A DNA stretch of 64,000 nt from Ascaris suum. Its lineage: Eukaryota > Nematoda > Chromadorea > Rhabditida > Ascarididae. The stretch covers positions 5,956,001 to 6,020,000 of the forward strand of contig CM024186.1 in NCBI GenBank assembly GCA_013433145.1, written 5' to 3'. The position numbers and the translations under genes were made by a program. Position 1 is the first letter of the stretch; every line of letters begins with the position of its first letter. Shown in pieces: positions 42,920 through 55,900 of the stretch. The notes beneath the pieces are model-generated. The model was not told where the DNA came from and did no database searches. It worked only from the letters and a program-made list of their open reading frames with translations.

Positions 42920-43660
42920 CTATGCCGCTTTTGGGGGATATGGTTCTAACTGCGCTAAAAAGTTCCCCTCAAAATGCTATAGTGTAATCTACAGCCGACT
43001 TCCCTTATCTAATGCCTATCCTATATAGTGCGGTCTATGGTCTAATCGCCTTACCTAATATCCTTAATGATTTTACCTTAGAATGTACCTGTGCCATAAA
43101 AAAATAAGCCTTGAACAATTATCAAGAAATCACTCAACTTAACACTGGTGATTAAAATACGTACTGCACCATGAAATTTCCGCGCTAAAACGTATTTCGG
43201 TGACCGTCAACTAAAAGCTATACAACGCTACCTGGTATGCTTTATTGTATTCCGGAAATTCATCGTGATTCATGCGTCCACGTCGTTTCTATATAAAACA
43301 CTGTTCAAACGAGAAAACAACTTTGGAGATTTGCGATTAAAAACGACAGTAACGAAAATCTGGAAAGCCTAATCCCGACCGCGAACATGAATAAAGAGCG
43401 GCCTAACCTTGTTGCTTAAAATTTGTTCTTCTCCTACCGGATGGACATCGACTAAATCCGGTTCCGGTTCGAGCTCCGGTATCGACTAGGACGGACAAAA
43501 GTTTAAATTACAGCATACAAAAAGTAAAGTTTAAAGGTCTATACGATATCTTCACATACCTTTACGAAGTGATGTAGAGTGAAACAAATCTGTCGTTGAA
43601 TAGATGACGCCAACAATCGAGCAAGGAGGAAGCTGCCAATCTCGAGTTGATTTTTGCTTT
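42920..43660 (-). CDS. Unrecognised small protein, five exons
   Basis: Exons with good GT/AG borders and matching phases: about 43642-43560, 43485-43408, 43288-43232, 43076-43055 (22 nt) and 42954-42920 (stop TAG). They encode a hydrophobic helix (SFLLARLLASSIQRQICF), a Pro/Glu-rich segment (SIPELEPEPDLVDVHPV), a basic stretch (NKKRRGRMNHDEFPEYN) and a short tail (ILAQLEPYPPKAA). The 5' limit is unclear: no start ATG was found in frame, and the frame runs upstream into a Lys-rich stretch to a stop near 43710. A further 5' exon may exist. I cannot name the family. Confidence 0.5.
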
Positions 43661-44551
43661 TGAACTTTTGAACTTTTTTTGGCAATTTTACAGATTTTAT
43701 TAGTTTTTATAGAATTTTCATGGGAATTTTTTTTGCAAAAATGCAGCGATTTGTGACCCACACCAAATGGAGTCACAAAAGAAGTGCCGCGATTAGGGGT
43801 GTGGCCTTCGGAAAATAATATGGTTGTCTATGTAACGGCGGGATATCGTCATTCAACTGCTTATAGCAATAATTGATACCCAAGAAGAAAAATTTCTACC
43901 GTAATATGTTAACTGAAGCACAAAACTTTTCCATTGTATTCGATTTCACTGCGTAAATGCGGGAATTTCGAAAAACAATGATTGGAACTTTGCCAACAAT
44001 ACGTAATTATCGGATATTTAATGCACCATTGTTCACCGACTGTCTGCGTCTCTGTCTATATCTTCTCGCCATTATTGCTGCTAAGATGTAATGATCTTTG
44101 CTCTTAAAGAGATGTAGAGATATAAGGAGCTATTCTTGGATAACATTTCAAGGATTATTTCCGATTAGCGTCCATATTCATGAAAATGTACGTGAAATAA
44201 AAATTCATATATTGGCTGTTGTTTTTTCTCTGCTTCATACATTTTCAGAAGCGTTTTTTTCACTGTCTCACATGTTTTCAATGGTACTATCCTGGTTGGC
44301 GGATAGAGATCAGCAACTCATATTGTCTCCATCCAAATTTCATGCTGTCTGTCGCGTTGAACTTTAGTGATGACTATTCAACAAATATACCAAAAAACCA
44401 CCCATCTCACTTAATATTCCATTAAATCTTATCGAATACTTCATTGTTGAAGAAAACAAAAACTTTTTCCGGTTCTTCGAGGTATCTCCTTCTTCCATAC
44501 TGATGAAATGTTTATTCGCCATTCTTTTTTCTCAACGTTTGATCGTTTTAG

Positions 44552-44671
44552 TGGATGCGGGTGAATATTTGCTTCAAATCGAGTTCATTCATGCGCACGT
44601 GGAATATGCTGACATTGCGTTTTTGAATGTGTTGAAAAAAGGAACCGTCGAGTCATCATTCGACCATCACG
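44552..44671 (+). other. Isolated internal exon of an unrecognised plus-strand gene
   Basis: GATCGTTTTAG precedes and GGTAAGT follows a 120-base block open in one frame (phase 1 in, phase 1 out). It encodes DAGEYLLQIEFIHAHVEYAD and a further 19 residues, with clearly protein-like content. Flanking exons were not found with confidence. A possible next exon begins at 45145 (TTATAG, correct phase) but runs into a minisatellite. It does not join the BFR1-like gene, whose first exon has its own start. Confidence 0.5.
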
Positions 44672-45260
44672 GTAAGTAAGAAAGTACTAGAAACCATGCC
44701 GGTTAAGGTTAATGGGTGGTCACGTGTTCAAATTTTATAATCTGGAATGTTCCATAAACGATTATGCTCTATGAACCATTGAATGTCTATCACTCACGTC
44801 GTGTTTATTCTCGTTTTCTTTTGACATTGTTGAGCTATGCAACCGATCACTGTTATAAGCGTCGTCTTAAATTTGTGTGTCCATATTAGCAATGTTGCTC
44901 CTTAACTTACTCTGACTGTGAGGGAGAATCGGGCGTCGATATTAGTTGCCTTAGGTAATTAAACCTTGCCAGAAGTTATACCTGAATATCAATATTACAT
45001 TGTTAAATCCTTATAGTCTAGGTTGAATGTCTAACGTAAATAGGTACAGTCAGCTTACTTGAAAGATGCTGCTGAATTGTTGAATGCGAATGATGCTTCT
45101 ATGTTTATGTATTTGCATTTATGATTTGCTTTATATATTTATAGAATTGGTGTCAGGCAACCTAACTCGATATTTCATTACCTCTTGTTCTTTTTTGCAT
45201 ATAAACATCCACATCAAGAAAGAGGGAGATTCACAGCGACGAAACCCCTCCTCCATGTTC

Positions 45261-45437
45261 CTCCCAGGACGACTGTTCTCCAACTTCCTCCTAAGACGAC
45301 TGTCCTCATCTCCCGCTAGGACGAATATCTCCCAGCTTCCTCCTAAGACGACTGTCCTCCGGCCCCTCCTAGGACGACTGTCCTCCGGTCCCCTCCCAGG
45401 ACGACTGTCCTCCGGCTTCGTCCTAGGACGACTATTT
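45261..45437 (+). repeat. GC-rich 27-bp minisatellite, about seven copies
   Basis: The core is CTCCTAGGACGACTGTCCTC followed by a variable seven-base part. The period of 27 bp is a multiple of three, so long frames are open on both strands (45084-45494 plus, 45131-45454 minus), giving repeated nine-residue units. It is far richer in G+C than its surroundings. Confidence 0.9.
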
Positions 45438-45799
45438 ATGGGCGTTGTCACCACTGAATGGAATATGATTCCCGCGGAAATTTTTTCTTTTTAATTCTTA
45501 TCAGAAATTCTCTGAATTTTTTGAATATTTCCACCGTGAAAGGGATGCAAAATTCTATTAAAATAAGTGTGGAATTGACTGGAGATTAAAGAATATGGTA
45601 GTCATTGGCCGATATTAGATTGCTATTATTGTTGCATGGAAATGTTCCATCATCGTTGATGATTTTGATGCAAATTAGAAGTGGGGCATGCGATCTGGGA
45701 TATTAACACATATATGTTCTCAGGTATATCTCTTGAGGTGGCATTATTTTTGATAAGCATCCCATCCAACAACTTTATAAAAACCTAACGGTCTTCCTT

Positions 45800-46058
45800 A
45801 TAGATTATTCCCGATTCTAACCCGTAAGCTTAGAAAATTGTTCCCAGTTGTTAAAAAAAACTCCTAGGCTTATTAAATTGTCCCTCAACTGTTATTATTA
45901 TCGGCCTTCTTGAATTATTCCCCAACTGTTACTTCCGGGCTTATTAAATTGTTCTCCAGATGTTACTTCCAGGCTTAATAAATTGTTCCCCTGTATTTAT
46001 TCCAAGGTTATTAAGTTGTTCTCTATTATTGCTCCCAACTCACCAAATATTCCCAACT
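45800..46058 (+). repeat. Diverged tandem repeat, about 38-bp unit
   Basis: Six or so degenerate copies of a unit like GGCTTATTAAATTGTTCCCC plus AACTGTTACTTCC run head to tail. Divergence between copies is high, so the array is old. Confidence 0.75.
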
Positions 46059-46571
46059 GTACGAAGGTGCATTGCTTTAAAAGAGATATTTTCTTTTTCA
46101 ATGGACCATGCAACATTCTGGAAGAAGAATTCCGCTAGCTTATGGATGTGTTAAGATGGGAAATTATGAACAGAGATGCTGGAAAGTGGAATATTCACTG
46201 ATCCTGAGAGAATCAGACATAATTAGTTTATGTTGAGATGTTATCAAAGGAGCTTTAATTAATTATCGTTACTTTATCGCTCATCTGTTATATCAAACTC
46301 GATGAACTCATTGAAATGTTAAATTGTATGAGTGAACTTCCCCTCTTAATTCCCTTCCCGTCCTCTAAACCTCTTCTTCACTTTGAAGCAAAAAAAAAAC
46401 GAAAGAAATCAGTATTGTGTGTTGATAAAAGTGCATTATCGTCCCACAGATTCCATAGCATTTTTAATGATAAATTAAGATAAGAAATGAGGTAATTGCT
46501 GTGGTATTTGCTTGCATAGCGATGTGTGTTTTAAAAGTTAATATTACCTCGAATATTTATAGCTGTTTTAT

Positions 46572-46588
46572 GATTGCAGTGGTGAATG
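46572..46588 (+). promoter_or_regulatory. Candidate trans-splice acceptor of the BFR1-like gene
   Basis: GATTGCAG ends at 46579 and the ATG follows at 46586 after six bases. A coding link to the upstream exon at 44.5 kb would give an early stop, so this is a separate transcript start. Confidence 0.5.
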
Positions 46589-49500
46589 GGTGAGCTGGAC
46601 GCAAGTGGCGCGTCATGCTCAAGCGCGGTACCGGTGATTTTAGCACCGATCTCCACTTCGCGTCCTGCACTTCCCGATCGGCAGACATTTCAACGTTCAC
46701 TAAGTGAGTACAACGATCAAATCGCAATATTTACTAATGAGGTTTGTGCCCTAATCTGTTCTCTTAAACTAGTAGATGAGCTACTATCTTTTCACTGGAA
46801 ATGGGGGGATCGTTATGAATATCCGTATCAGTGGAGAATTTGCTGGTTTTGTTCGATTTTGCCATTTTATAGAGTAATGCCAAATTCGTTAATGATCTAG
46901 TAAGCAAATGAGATTTGGGGCCGGATACCATTTTCTGGCGAGATATCCGCATATTTCGTACTAATTACGCAGTATGTCATGTTTAATGCAACCTGTCGTA
47001 ACTGTCTTACATCCCAATTGCAAATTGCGTGGTTGCTTTGGCTTCCATCCCTTATCTCGGCATCCGTTATATATCAGACATTGCCTAGTAGAATGCCGCT
47101 GCCATACTCTATTTGATGGGTTGTAATTGGTGCAGTGCCTTAAAGTGAGTTTTTTTTTTTTAATCGCAGATTCGGAGTTTTTGCAATAGGTGCGAGTTTT
47201 GGTTGATTGTCGCAGATATTGACGACGTCGCAGTATCGAATTTTAGTTGACTTTATTTCTTTGCATTGTGTTTGCAAATTTTTTCATTAATTTACCATAT
47301 ACGGTTTCTTTGAAATTGCCGTCATGTCTTACGATGTCGGAGACTTGAAGAGTATTTCTAGCCGGTGAAGTGGAGCGCAATTGATGAGTTTTTGTTAAAT
47401 CGGCTGCCTTCCATAGATATGAGATATAATTTATAAAATTGAATTATTTCTGAATATCTTGTACTATTCTAATGAAAGATCAGAGTTCATGTATTCGAAC
47501 TATGGCATTTAATCACTTTGCGGTACCTATCGATTTTCCAGGAGAATGGGATATTGTTGCAATTATTCTCTTAGGCTATAGAATTTTCGAGATGGAAAAG
47601 TTTTCATAAAATAGAATATGGAAAATTTTTTATTAGTTGAAAAAGTTCGACTTCAGATTGATGCGATATTAGGAAGGAATGGCGAACCGGGCAAACTGAA
47701 AGCTTTACGTGAGCAGAAAGCGCCTTTACGTGCGAAGCGCGAAGAACTGAAGAGAAAGGCCGATGCACATAAGCCAGAGATTGCCGAACTTCGCAGACAG
47801 CTTGACAGCAAGGTGAACCTTATTGCTGTTATTTTTATAGCAGTTTGATTTTTTTTTGGGACGGGGGGGGGGGGGAGAGTAAGAACTCATGATGGTGAGG
47901 GTAAATTTTTTATAAGTTTTAAGGGTAAGTTCGTAGTGAGCCAGTGGATCAACTTTATGTGGATTAAACGAATAACTGGTGTGGGCTTGAGGTAACGCGA
48001 CCTGGTCGAAAAGGCTTTTCTGATAACTGGCCGAGGCCTGAAGAATTATTTGAAACAAGCATCAAGTAGTTTTGTTTTCGAATAACCCGCCTATCAACGT
48101 GGGTTATTATAGTGCTGGGAAGTAACAAATACTCTAGAGAAACGCATTGCCATAATTTTTTATCATGGTAAAGTGCTATCAGATATGGTAGACCCGTGAA
48201 ATTTCTTCTAGAAAGCCTAAGGGTCTCGAGACTATATACAATATTTATTATTGATCGGTGTTTGCAATGCGCTTATTGCAGGATAAAGTGCTCTCAGATA
48301 TTGAAAATGACTTAATTTATAAGAAAGAGGAACCATTGAAAGAACGCCTGAGGTCACTCGAAGACGCATATAATAGACGAGGATTCACGACGGTTCGAGA
48401 TGAGCAGGCACTTGTAAAAGAAATCGATAAATTAAGACGAAATCAGAATAAACTTGCGTGAGTTTATGAAACCATTTGTTTTGTTGATTTGTTACTTCAT
48501 TGAATAATTGCAGTGCACTACCTGAATGCAGTAAAGTCGTGAATATCCTATATAAGCCCTCAACACATTATAAGCCCACAATACAACATTTTAACCTTCG
48601 ATTATTTTTCCTCTTAAACTTCTTCCTAACAGAACTGCTGGAATTTCCCAAAATGCCGCTCGAGGTTTATTGATAGTTGGAAGGATCATGAATGGATGCT
48701 TTTCTGTAGCAGGCTGTGTTGAACTGTCGATTCCTACAAGAGTTCTAATTCGTTTATTGTTCATAATAGCTGTTTTGCTATTCATAATAGCTGTTCATAA
48801 GTTCATAATAGCCGACGCGTCGTTAGCTGTTTTGCTATGATTTTGGGTCACCATATTTGGAAATAAATTTATTTTATAATTTACGCTTTGCAAAGAATTG
48901 GATTTCCTCCCATACGGAGATCTTCGTTCCTTAACGGCTGCTGATATTCTCCACCTTTGTTTCTTAAGCACTGTGGGTATCCGCACGGTTTTAATGTGGA
49001 AGTTTAAAAGCACTGCTAAGCTCTAAAAAGAAGCGAGGAATTGTGGTCGTTTGATTCTTGTGTTGTCCATTGAAGTTTCATCGTTTCAGCTCTTTGATTT
49101 CAGCAACTATAATAGCGTTGCGGATGAGCGTCGACTTATCGAAATAAAGTGGCGAGAGGCAAATGCGGCACAGAGTGTTAGCTGTTTTATTCGATTGATT
49201 AAAATTTGCTTGACGAAATAGAGATGCCCAATGATCGATTCATTTTTAGCCGGGAAATAAAGTTCTTTAAATGTTTTGCTGCTGGAATCCTCTGCAAGAC
49301 CTTTATTTTAATTGCAAAAACGTAACCCTTTCCAGTAATTCAGTTGCATTTTTATGGAGAATTGGCGGGTTTGTACATTGAAAGGAGTTCTATGCCTCGG
49401 TATTATCTTGCACGAATGATTTCGGCCTTTTAGTGAGCGATTTATTGCTGTTAAGTAAAGGTGTCCAGTGCAGAGCTCACAAGAAGATGAAATTGAGCGC

Positions 49501-52500
49501 ATTGCTGTAAAACGTCTGTGTGGATACCCCTCGTCTAAGTAAATGTGGTTTCAGGCGATTTTCAAGTCAATTCGGCAATTGACAAATGAGCTGCGGTCGA
49601 TATATCAAGAAATCGGGAAGTTGCAGCGTGCGGTGAACGAAATGAGGATTTCATTGCGGGAATTATACGCACAGAAGAACGAATTGGTAGAGAAATACAA
49701 TAGAGAGAGGGAGGATTATACATCTTGGATGAAGAAGAAAAAGGCAGATGCGGATGCGGGTTTATCTTATGCTGGTTTCATCGACCGATCTTATCCGGCC
49801 ACATTCCCGGCTGCACAGAGGGAGCAGCAGAATGCATCTTGTGAGCTCATCAGATGATTTTCCATGGAAAGAGAATGTATTTCTTTCTGTTTATTAGAGT
49901 AGCACATAGCTTCGGTCTGCCGGTATTTCTACCTCGAACAGTGCGACTGGTCTACGAGGAGGAGGGAGAGGGTGAGAGAGGTGATGATAAAGGTCAATTT
50001 TCGAGGCGTATCGTGAGTGGTTCAGCATTGTAACCGGCTACTTAGTGGGGAATTGAATATTTTTATTGATATCTCAGAATCACGCCAACAGGGATCAGAA
50101 GAATTCTTTTTTTGAGGATTCATACGATTGTTGGCAAGTAAAAAGTACGAGATTAGCTGTTGCAGGAATAGTGAGTTCCTGACGTTGAGCTATAGCTTTT
50201 GAATTTGTTTAGGTACTGACGAGGATGAACTGGAGCCGTTCTTCGAGCAGAAACGCGACTGCCGTCGCCTGATTGCATACTTGGAGTCACTAGAGTCACA
50301 GATGGAGCCTGTCGATCGAACACCAGATAGCGGCTCTACCCTCTCGCCAACCTCTGAACCTCATTCTTTGCGTTCTTTTGAAGATAGTGGAGGTATGTTG
50401 TTTGATTTCATTCCATAGGCCATTTTGATATGATAACGCTAGCTAATAGCACTGCGGGATAAACCAGTATGCTAATATTGATATTCGCGAACGAGTGATG
50501 ATGGTTCACGTCTTTATTGTACTTTGGCTATCGTTTTTTGAATTGCTGCTGTATCTTTATATATCTCTTGTGATGTTTCTTATATTGTCGGTAATGTTTT
50601 ATATGGTTTAATTCTTATATTTTGAGGTGAGTTGGTTATAAGCTTAAGAACTAGTTTTTTTTTTTGCGTATGAGGATCAGCTGATCTCCTCTCACACTCC
50701 GTTCCTTAACTTTGGAATTAGGATGTTAAAAATTTCTCGAGAGCTATTTCAGGTACGTTTTGAATTAGTTTCCGGAATTATTCTTCTAATCCACTTTGGT
50801 GCGATGAAGCTACGTCATTTTTAGGCACTTCCCACCTTTTGCGTTCCACTTCCACCTTAGCCCTTCCGTCTCTTCTTGATTGTTGCAGTAAAGTTTTCTT
50901 CACCCACAAATTCTTTACACTTTTAGGAGGGGAAAGGAGATAAAGATTTCCATTCTGCCACTGTTTATGTTTTCCTATTTGACTGCATTAATAGATGAAT
51001 TACCGTGTTCATAAAAATTTGGTAAAGAATTCATATGGAGACGAGTTTTTAAAGGGTTAGCTGTACTATTCGGATGAAATTTAGACTCAGCGGACGAATT
51101 GCCTTCTTCATTTATAACGCTGAAGAAGCACACGTCATTGCCAGCACGTCCAAACATCGAATCATCAACTGGACAACAATCGAATGAACCTTTCTTGCAC
51201 AAGCTCAAGAAGAAGACAAGCAAGAAATCGGCCAAGAAGCCTAATCAGGTTAGAGTGTAGTTCCAGCCTCTTTAGTGGTGTACTCCCTTTATGTTTACTG
51301 AAATAGGGAGTTCAGCTAACAAGCCAGGCAACAGTCTTGTTTGCGCCAAAAAAAATTGTGCACGTGATTTTTTTTTTTTTTTTTTGGAGGGAAACGGGGT
51401 AGAAACTTCAAATAGTTGTAGGCTAACATTCGGAAGTCCTCTAAGAATGAGTTCACACCTACGTGATTTGAAGTTCAGCAATTATCGTCTAAAATCTTAA
51501 AAAATTTATGAATTCATTCTGTTCTTGGTTTTTGACTTAGTTTGTTATGCTGTAGTCAGCGCATTTAGAAAGGAGTCAAAAATAAGTTAGCCTTTTTTAG
51601 TTGTCTTCATATTCGAGCCATCAAGTAAGGAATTGGTCCTTGTCCTATGATTATACGAGTGGAATTCATAGCTAAACGCCGAATGTGATTGTTTATTTCA
51701 GCCAGTCTGTCATCAGTTCGAATTGGTCCGTTTATTCACGGAGCTTGAAGTGGAGTTGCCTCTTTACTATCAGGATGTACCACGAGCTTTGGATGAACTC
51801 AAAGAACTGCTGGAGTTTTACAAGCAGCAGACCAAGTATGCTTACTCTGCACTTAATTTCATGGGTCAGCTGATTAGATGGCCGAGGTGAAGAATGCGAG
51901 TTCACAGTTTGAATCTCGTCAGGAGCAGATCTTTCACTCATTTTTTAATCCTTTGATCCATGGGAATGGTGGGTAGTAATGGTAGTGTTGATGGTAATAT
52001 TATTCGTTGCACTGTTTATATCTCGACAGTTAACAATGACACATGAATAAATGATATCAGGTCACATCATTTCTTCAAAATAGTATTTTCGCTGCACTTT
52101 ATTTCACCCATTAGCGCATCTAAGCTTTGTTTGTCGAACGGGTTGGCCACTCATCAATCGATTAGATTTCTGTTGAGCTTGTATTTCATTTTTGTTTATT
52201 TAGTGGAGTTTGTTTTGTTTTTCTTGAGCGCGCAGTTTATTTAACGTCCTGCGCTAGTAATGTCTCAGATTTTCTGCAGTTAGCAGTATAACTTCTTGCA
52301 TTGAAAGACGAGGAGGGAAGATAAGGTGACAATGCTGTTTAGTTTTAATTTCACCATGTGAACTTATTTTGGTATTTCGGATCACGGATCACTAACAACT
52401 TCCAGAGTTATCATGATAACATTGCTATTAAATCATAATTGGAAGATTTGCCTTATTTTGGACATTTTTCCTTGCCAAAGGGATACCTTGAGGAAGTGAA

Positions 52501-52950
52501 TTTGCATAGCATATTTGCTTAACATATTTGCTTAACGACATATTTGCTAGTAATTTTGCAGTCTATAGTGATATGAATTTAATGCTTGATTTTTGAGTAA
52601 TATTTATGACGTAAGTCGACCATTTTGCTACAGCATTGTTATTGCTGAAATTGTTGAGAGGAACGGTTTTCAGCGTGGTGGTCTGGGAGGAAAGTGATTA
52701 TCAGAATTTGGCGGTGATGACCGAAAGTGAGTGCACAGTGGATTCGGCATTGAATGGTTCCACGGATATGTCAGAGAGAGGCAGTGTGAGCGGATTCCCT
52801 GTCTCATCGCCTTCAGAACCTAACGCTTGCTATCATCAGTTCATACGATCGAGCCTTGCTGCGCCAGTCAACTGTGATCAGGTTATCGATCAACTAGCTG
52901 CCTTGCCACTGTGCGACGAGGGCATCGAGAGTAAAGGCTCCACAAATTAG
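46586..52950 (+). CDS. BFR1-like: BFR1-like coiled-coil protein
   Basis: Nine exons encode 506 residues: 46586-46741, 47657-47812, 48282-48457, 49104-49176, 49555-49759, 50213-50392, 51085-51248, 51702-51835, 52674-52950 (stop TAG). All junction phases match. Residues about 30-260 form a long charged coiled coil (for example LKALREQKAPLRAKREELKR and LRELYAQKNELVEKYNRERE), followed by a short YTSWMKKKKADADA-type segment. A later part (ELEVELPLYYQDVPRALDEL) resembles the C-terminal region of yeast Bfr1 and plant proton-pump interactors, after a Ser/Pro-rich acidic linker and a Lys-rich patch (KLKKKTSKKSAKKP). The last exon is acidic and Ser-rich. Yeast Bfr1 binds mRNA on ER-bound polysomes and affects nuclear segregation and secretion. 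Assignment rests on recognised layout and motifs; other SMC-like coiled-coil families are possible. Confidence 0.7.
48730..48840 (+). repeat. Short direct repeats in BFR1-like intron
   Basis: TTCATAATAGCTGTTTTGCTA-like units recur three to four times, with a partial copy, in intron 3 of the BFR1-like gene. Confidence 0.7.
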
Positions 52951-55900
52951 GTCGTTTCCGATTTTACATGTTATATAATGAAAAATCGGTATTGTAAGGT
53001 GAAGCCAGAGTAGTTTTCATGTCGCCATAAGATTCTGGTGTGCACGAGGTCGTGCTATATGTTGGAGACTGTATGTGGAAAAAACTGAACATGGAACTCG
53101 AGCTCATAAAACAAGTCTTTCTTGTGGTCTGCGTTTACTGTATTCGCCTTGGTGGTTTCGTTTCTTTTTAGTTGGAAGTAGGATTGAAGAGGTCAAGCTG
53201 AGAAGTGGTCGTTGCCCGGTCGATGACCAGGCTTCACTTGTCTTTTGTGCATATCGGATTACAATGGGCACTATACAGGAAGTGGTAATAATGATAGGCG
53301 ATTACTACGCTGTTGTAATTATTGTGGGAAATTAGTGTGGTAGGATATTAGTGCCTTAAGAGAGTACAACATGCTTGGCCCTTCCCACTTAGGTGCTATA
53401 CTACGTTAGCTGAATTGGCGTTTTATGTGTCTCTAATGCTCATCTTTTGTATTAATGTTGTTTCCTCTATGTGAGTGAATATTGCTGCAGTTACCGTTGA
53501 GAGATCACTTTTTTGTTTTCAGTTTCCTCTAGGTACAAAGATAATGATGTGATGGTTTCTGCTGAGGAATTAAAAGTTGCACGAGAGGGTTCTGGTTGTT
53601 GAGAAGATGCTTCGTGCATTGAAGGTAAGAAGTGAAAGGGGTATGGAAGAGGAGGTTGAAGGAGAAGGCAATGAATGAAAAAATTTGCAAAAATTGCAAA
53701 GAAAATCCTTACTATATTGCTCAAATATTTCGTTTGCAGGTTGCAAGTTTTAAAATCCTTTCTTTTAGCTGGGATTTGTAAGGGGAACGAGTCCATTTTG
53801 TACTATATTACTTTAATGCTAGGAATGATGCATTGTTTTTTCTTTTAATTCCTTCATTTTGATGTTTTTTTAATACTTTTGCAGCGAATTTTTGTATTTT
53901 TCTAGCCGTTTTTTTTTTTAATAACAGTGCAGTTATTTTTGTTTGTGTTTGTTATGTTTAAATTGTGTAGTGATATTGTTTGTTCAGTTATTCTGTGACG
54001 CGCACTATATATTGTAGTTATGTTTTTAATATTTATATATGCAAACAAGAAATCCATCAGTTTGTCTATGCAGTTTTTGTCGATAATTCAGAATATCAGT
54101 TCGATAATCAACAGCTATGATGCGCTTATTGATGAATGGCAGTGAAACGCATTGTATGTAAATTTAGTATCAAACTGTGCAACAGCCAGCCAGTTGACCG
54201 TTGAAAAAATATTGAGAAATAACGTACATCACTCTCTTCACAATATGCAAATAGATCTGTCGTTAGAAATGAGGTATTATATGCGTATAGGATTCAGTTA
54301 GGCCAATGTATCCGAGCTCTGGCGGCAGTTCGAGTAACGCTTAGTTCGAGTTCGAGTTCTGAAAGCTATTCTTAAAATTCCGTTTTTTTCAAATGTGTTT
54401 GGAATGAAATTTTAATTTATAGTTCAAATATTTTAAAGTTGATTTAAAAATCAATGAATTAAAAAAAAAACGCCTAATACTATCAAAATTTTTATTTATT
54501 GCATATTCGAATAGGTATTAATTAGTTGGTATATGATGGTTATTTCATCGATGATTGAATCTGATAGAAAAGTAATTCAGTTGAAAAAAATGCAAAAATA
54601 TGAAGAAATTTAGCTTGTACAAAACGTGAAAATGAATTAATAAGTCTCATAGATGATTGATTATTTGCTATTTTATTTTTCTTCATTTTTTTTAAATAAT
54701 TTTTTTTATAATTTTATAATTATATATTGTTTTTTTTGTTGTTTTTTTTTTTGCACTGAATATATAACTAAACATTAAAATTGTTTTTATTTTCATCAGT
54801 ATTCCAGTACTAATTGAATTTCATTTTTTTATTTCATTTTTATTTTGAATTGTTATTTGATAAATGATCGATGTTGTTAGGTTGCGCTCTATGAAATCAC
54901 TTCGATTATTCGTTTATGCATTCTCTTTTATTCGTAGATTTTCATGTTATGTGCAAATTTCTGTTAAGCATCGTTTTGATATGCGTTCCACATAGTGGTT
55001 CTCATACAACTTTTTCCTTTGCCTTTCATTTTCCTCGTTTTTTTGTTTGTTTCACTTTGTACACATGTTGAGGTGATATTGCAATAACAATAGAAAGGTG
55101 GAAATTTCAGAGAAAAATACTTGCTTTAATGATAATGTTAGCTTTTTTGCGCATTTGCTATAATGTGGTAAGGATCTAGATGATTCAGATAAGCGTTAGG
55201 TAATACTGAATGAGGAAAGAGAATAGATGTTGGATTTTGAGAGGATATTTTTTCATTAAAATTCATAATTTACAGTCGAATCAAAAATGCTTTTTAAAGC
55301 AACTTTGATCAATTAGTTTTTATCTTTCATTTCAAGAAGGAATATCCTATAAAGATCACCGTCGTGTATAAACTGAAGACAATAATAATTGTGATTTCTG
55401 TGTTATATTAGCTAATGTTGTGCTATTGTTGTCTAGCTCGTTCAGCTATATGCTGCAATATGCTCAACCAATTGTTGAGCATTTCTTTGAACACAAAGGC
55501 CCGTAATGCTGTACACGGTTTTTTTTTCTTTCACATTAAATTTTATTCTTACTAGTAAAGATGCTGAAATACGTTGTTCTTATCATTAGTAATAAAGTGC
55601 TTTATTTCTCTTGATATGGAATATTGACTGTTGTTTTTTTTTTGGGGGGGGGGGGGGCGAGGGGTGAAACATTTCATTTTTATTGCCGAGGGGTTTATAG
55701 ATGGGAAACTTAGCACAGTGAACATTTTTAATGTGCTATGGAATGTTTAGTTGTAATGAAAGGGAAGGATTGAGATCGTGCACGAATTTCTGGCTCCGTC
55801 GAGTTTATTGAGATGAACAAGAATGAAAAGGAAAATGACTCATATTGCTTCTGCATATTCCGAAGAGTTGTTCCATAGGTTGGTTTTATGGGTGCACGAT

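Noticed and set aside
44954..44965. Minus-strand match to the first 12 bases of nematode SL1 (GGTTTAATTACC)
   Set aside because: The following bases do not continue the leader and no donor or Sm site follows, so it is not an SL RNA gene.
46586..46900. Full 104-codon frame as a single exon
   Set aside because: Only the part to 46741 is coding in the BFR1-like model; the remainder is intron after a GTTTGT donor.
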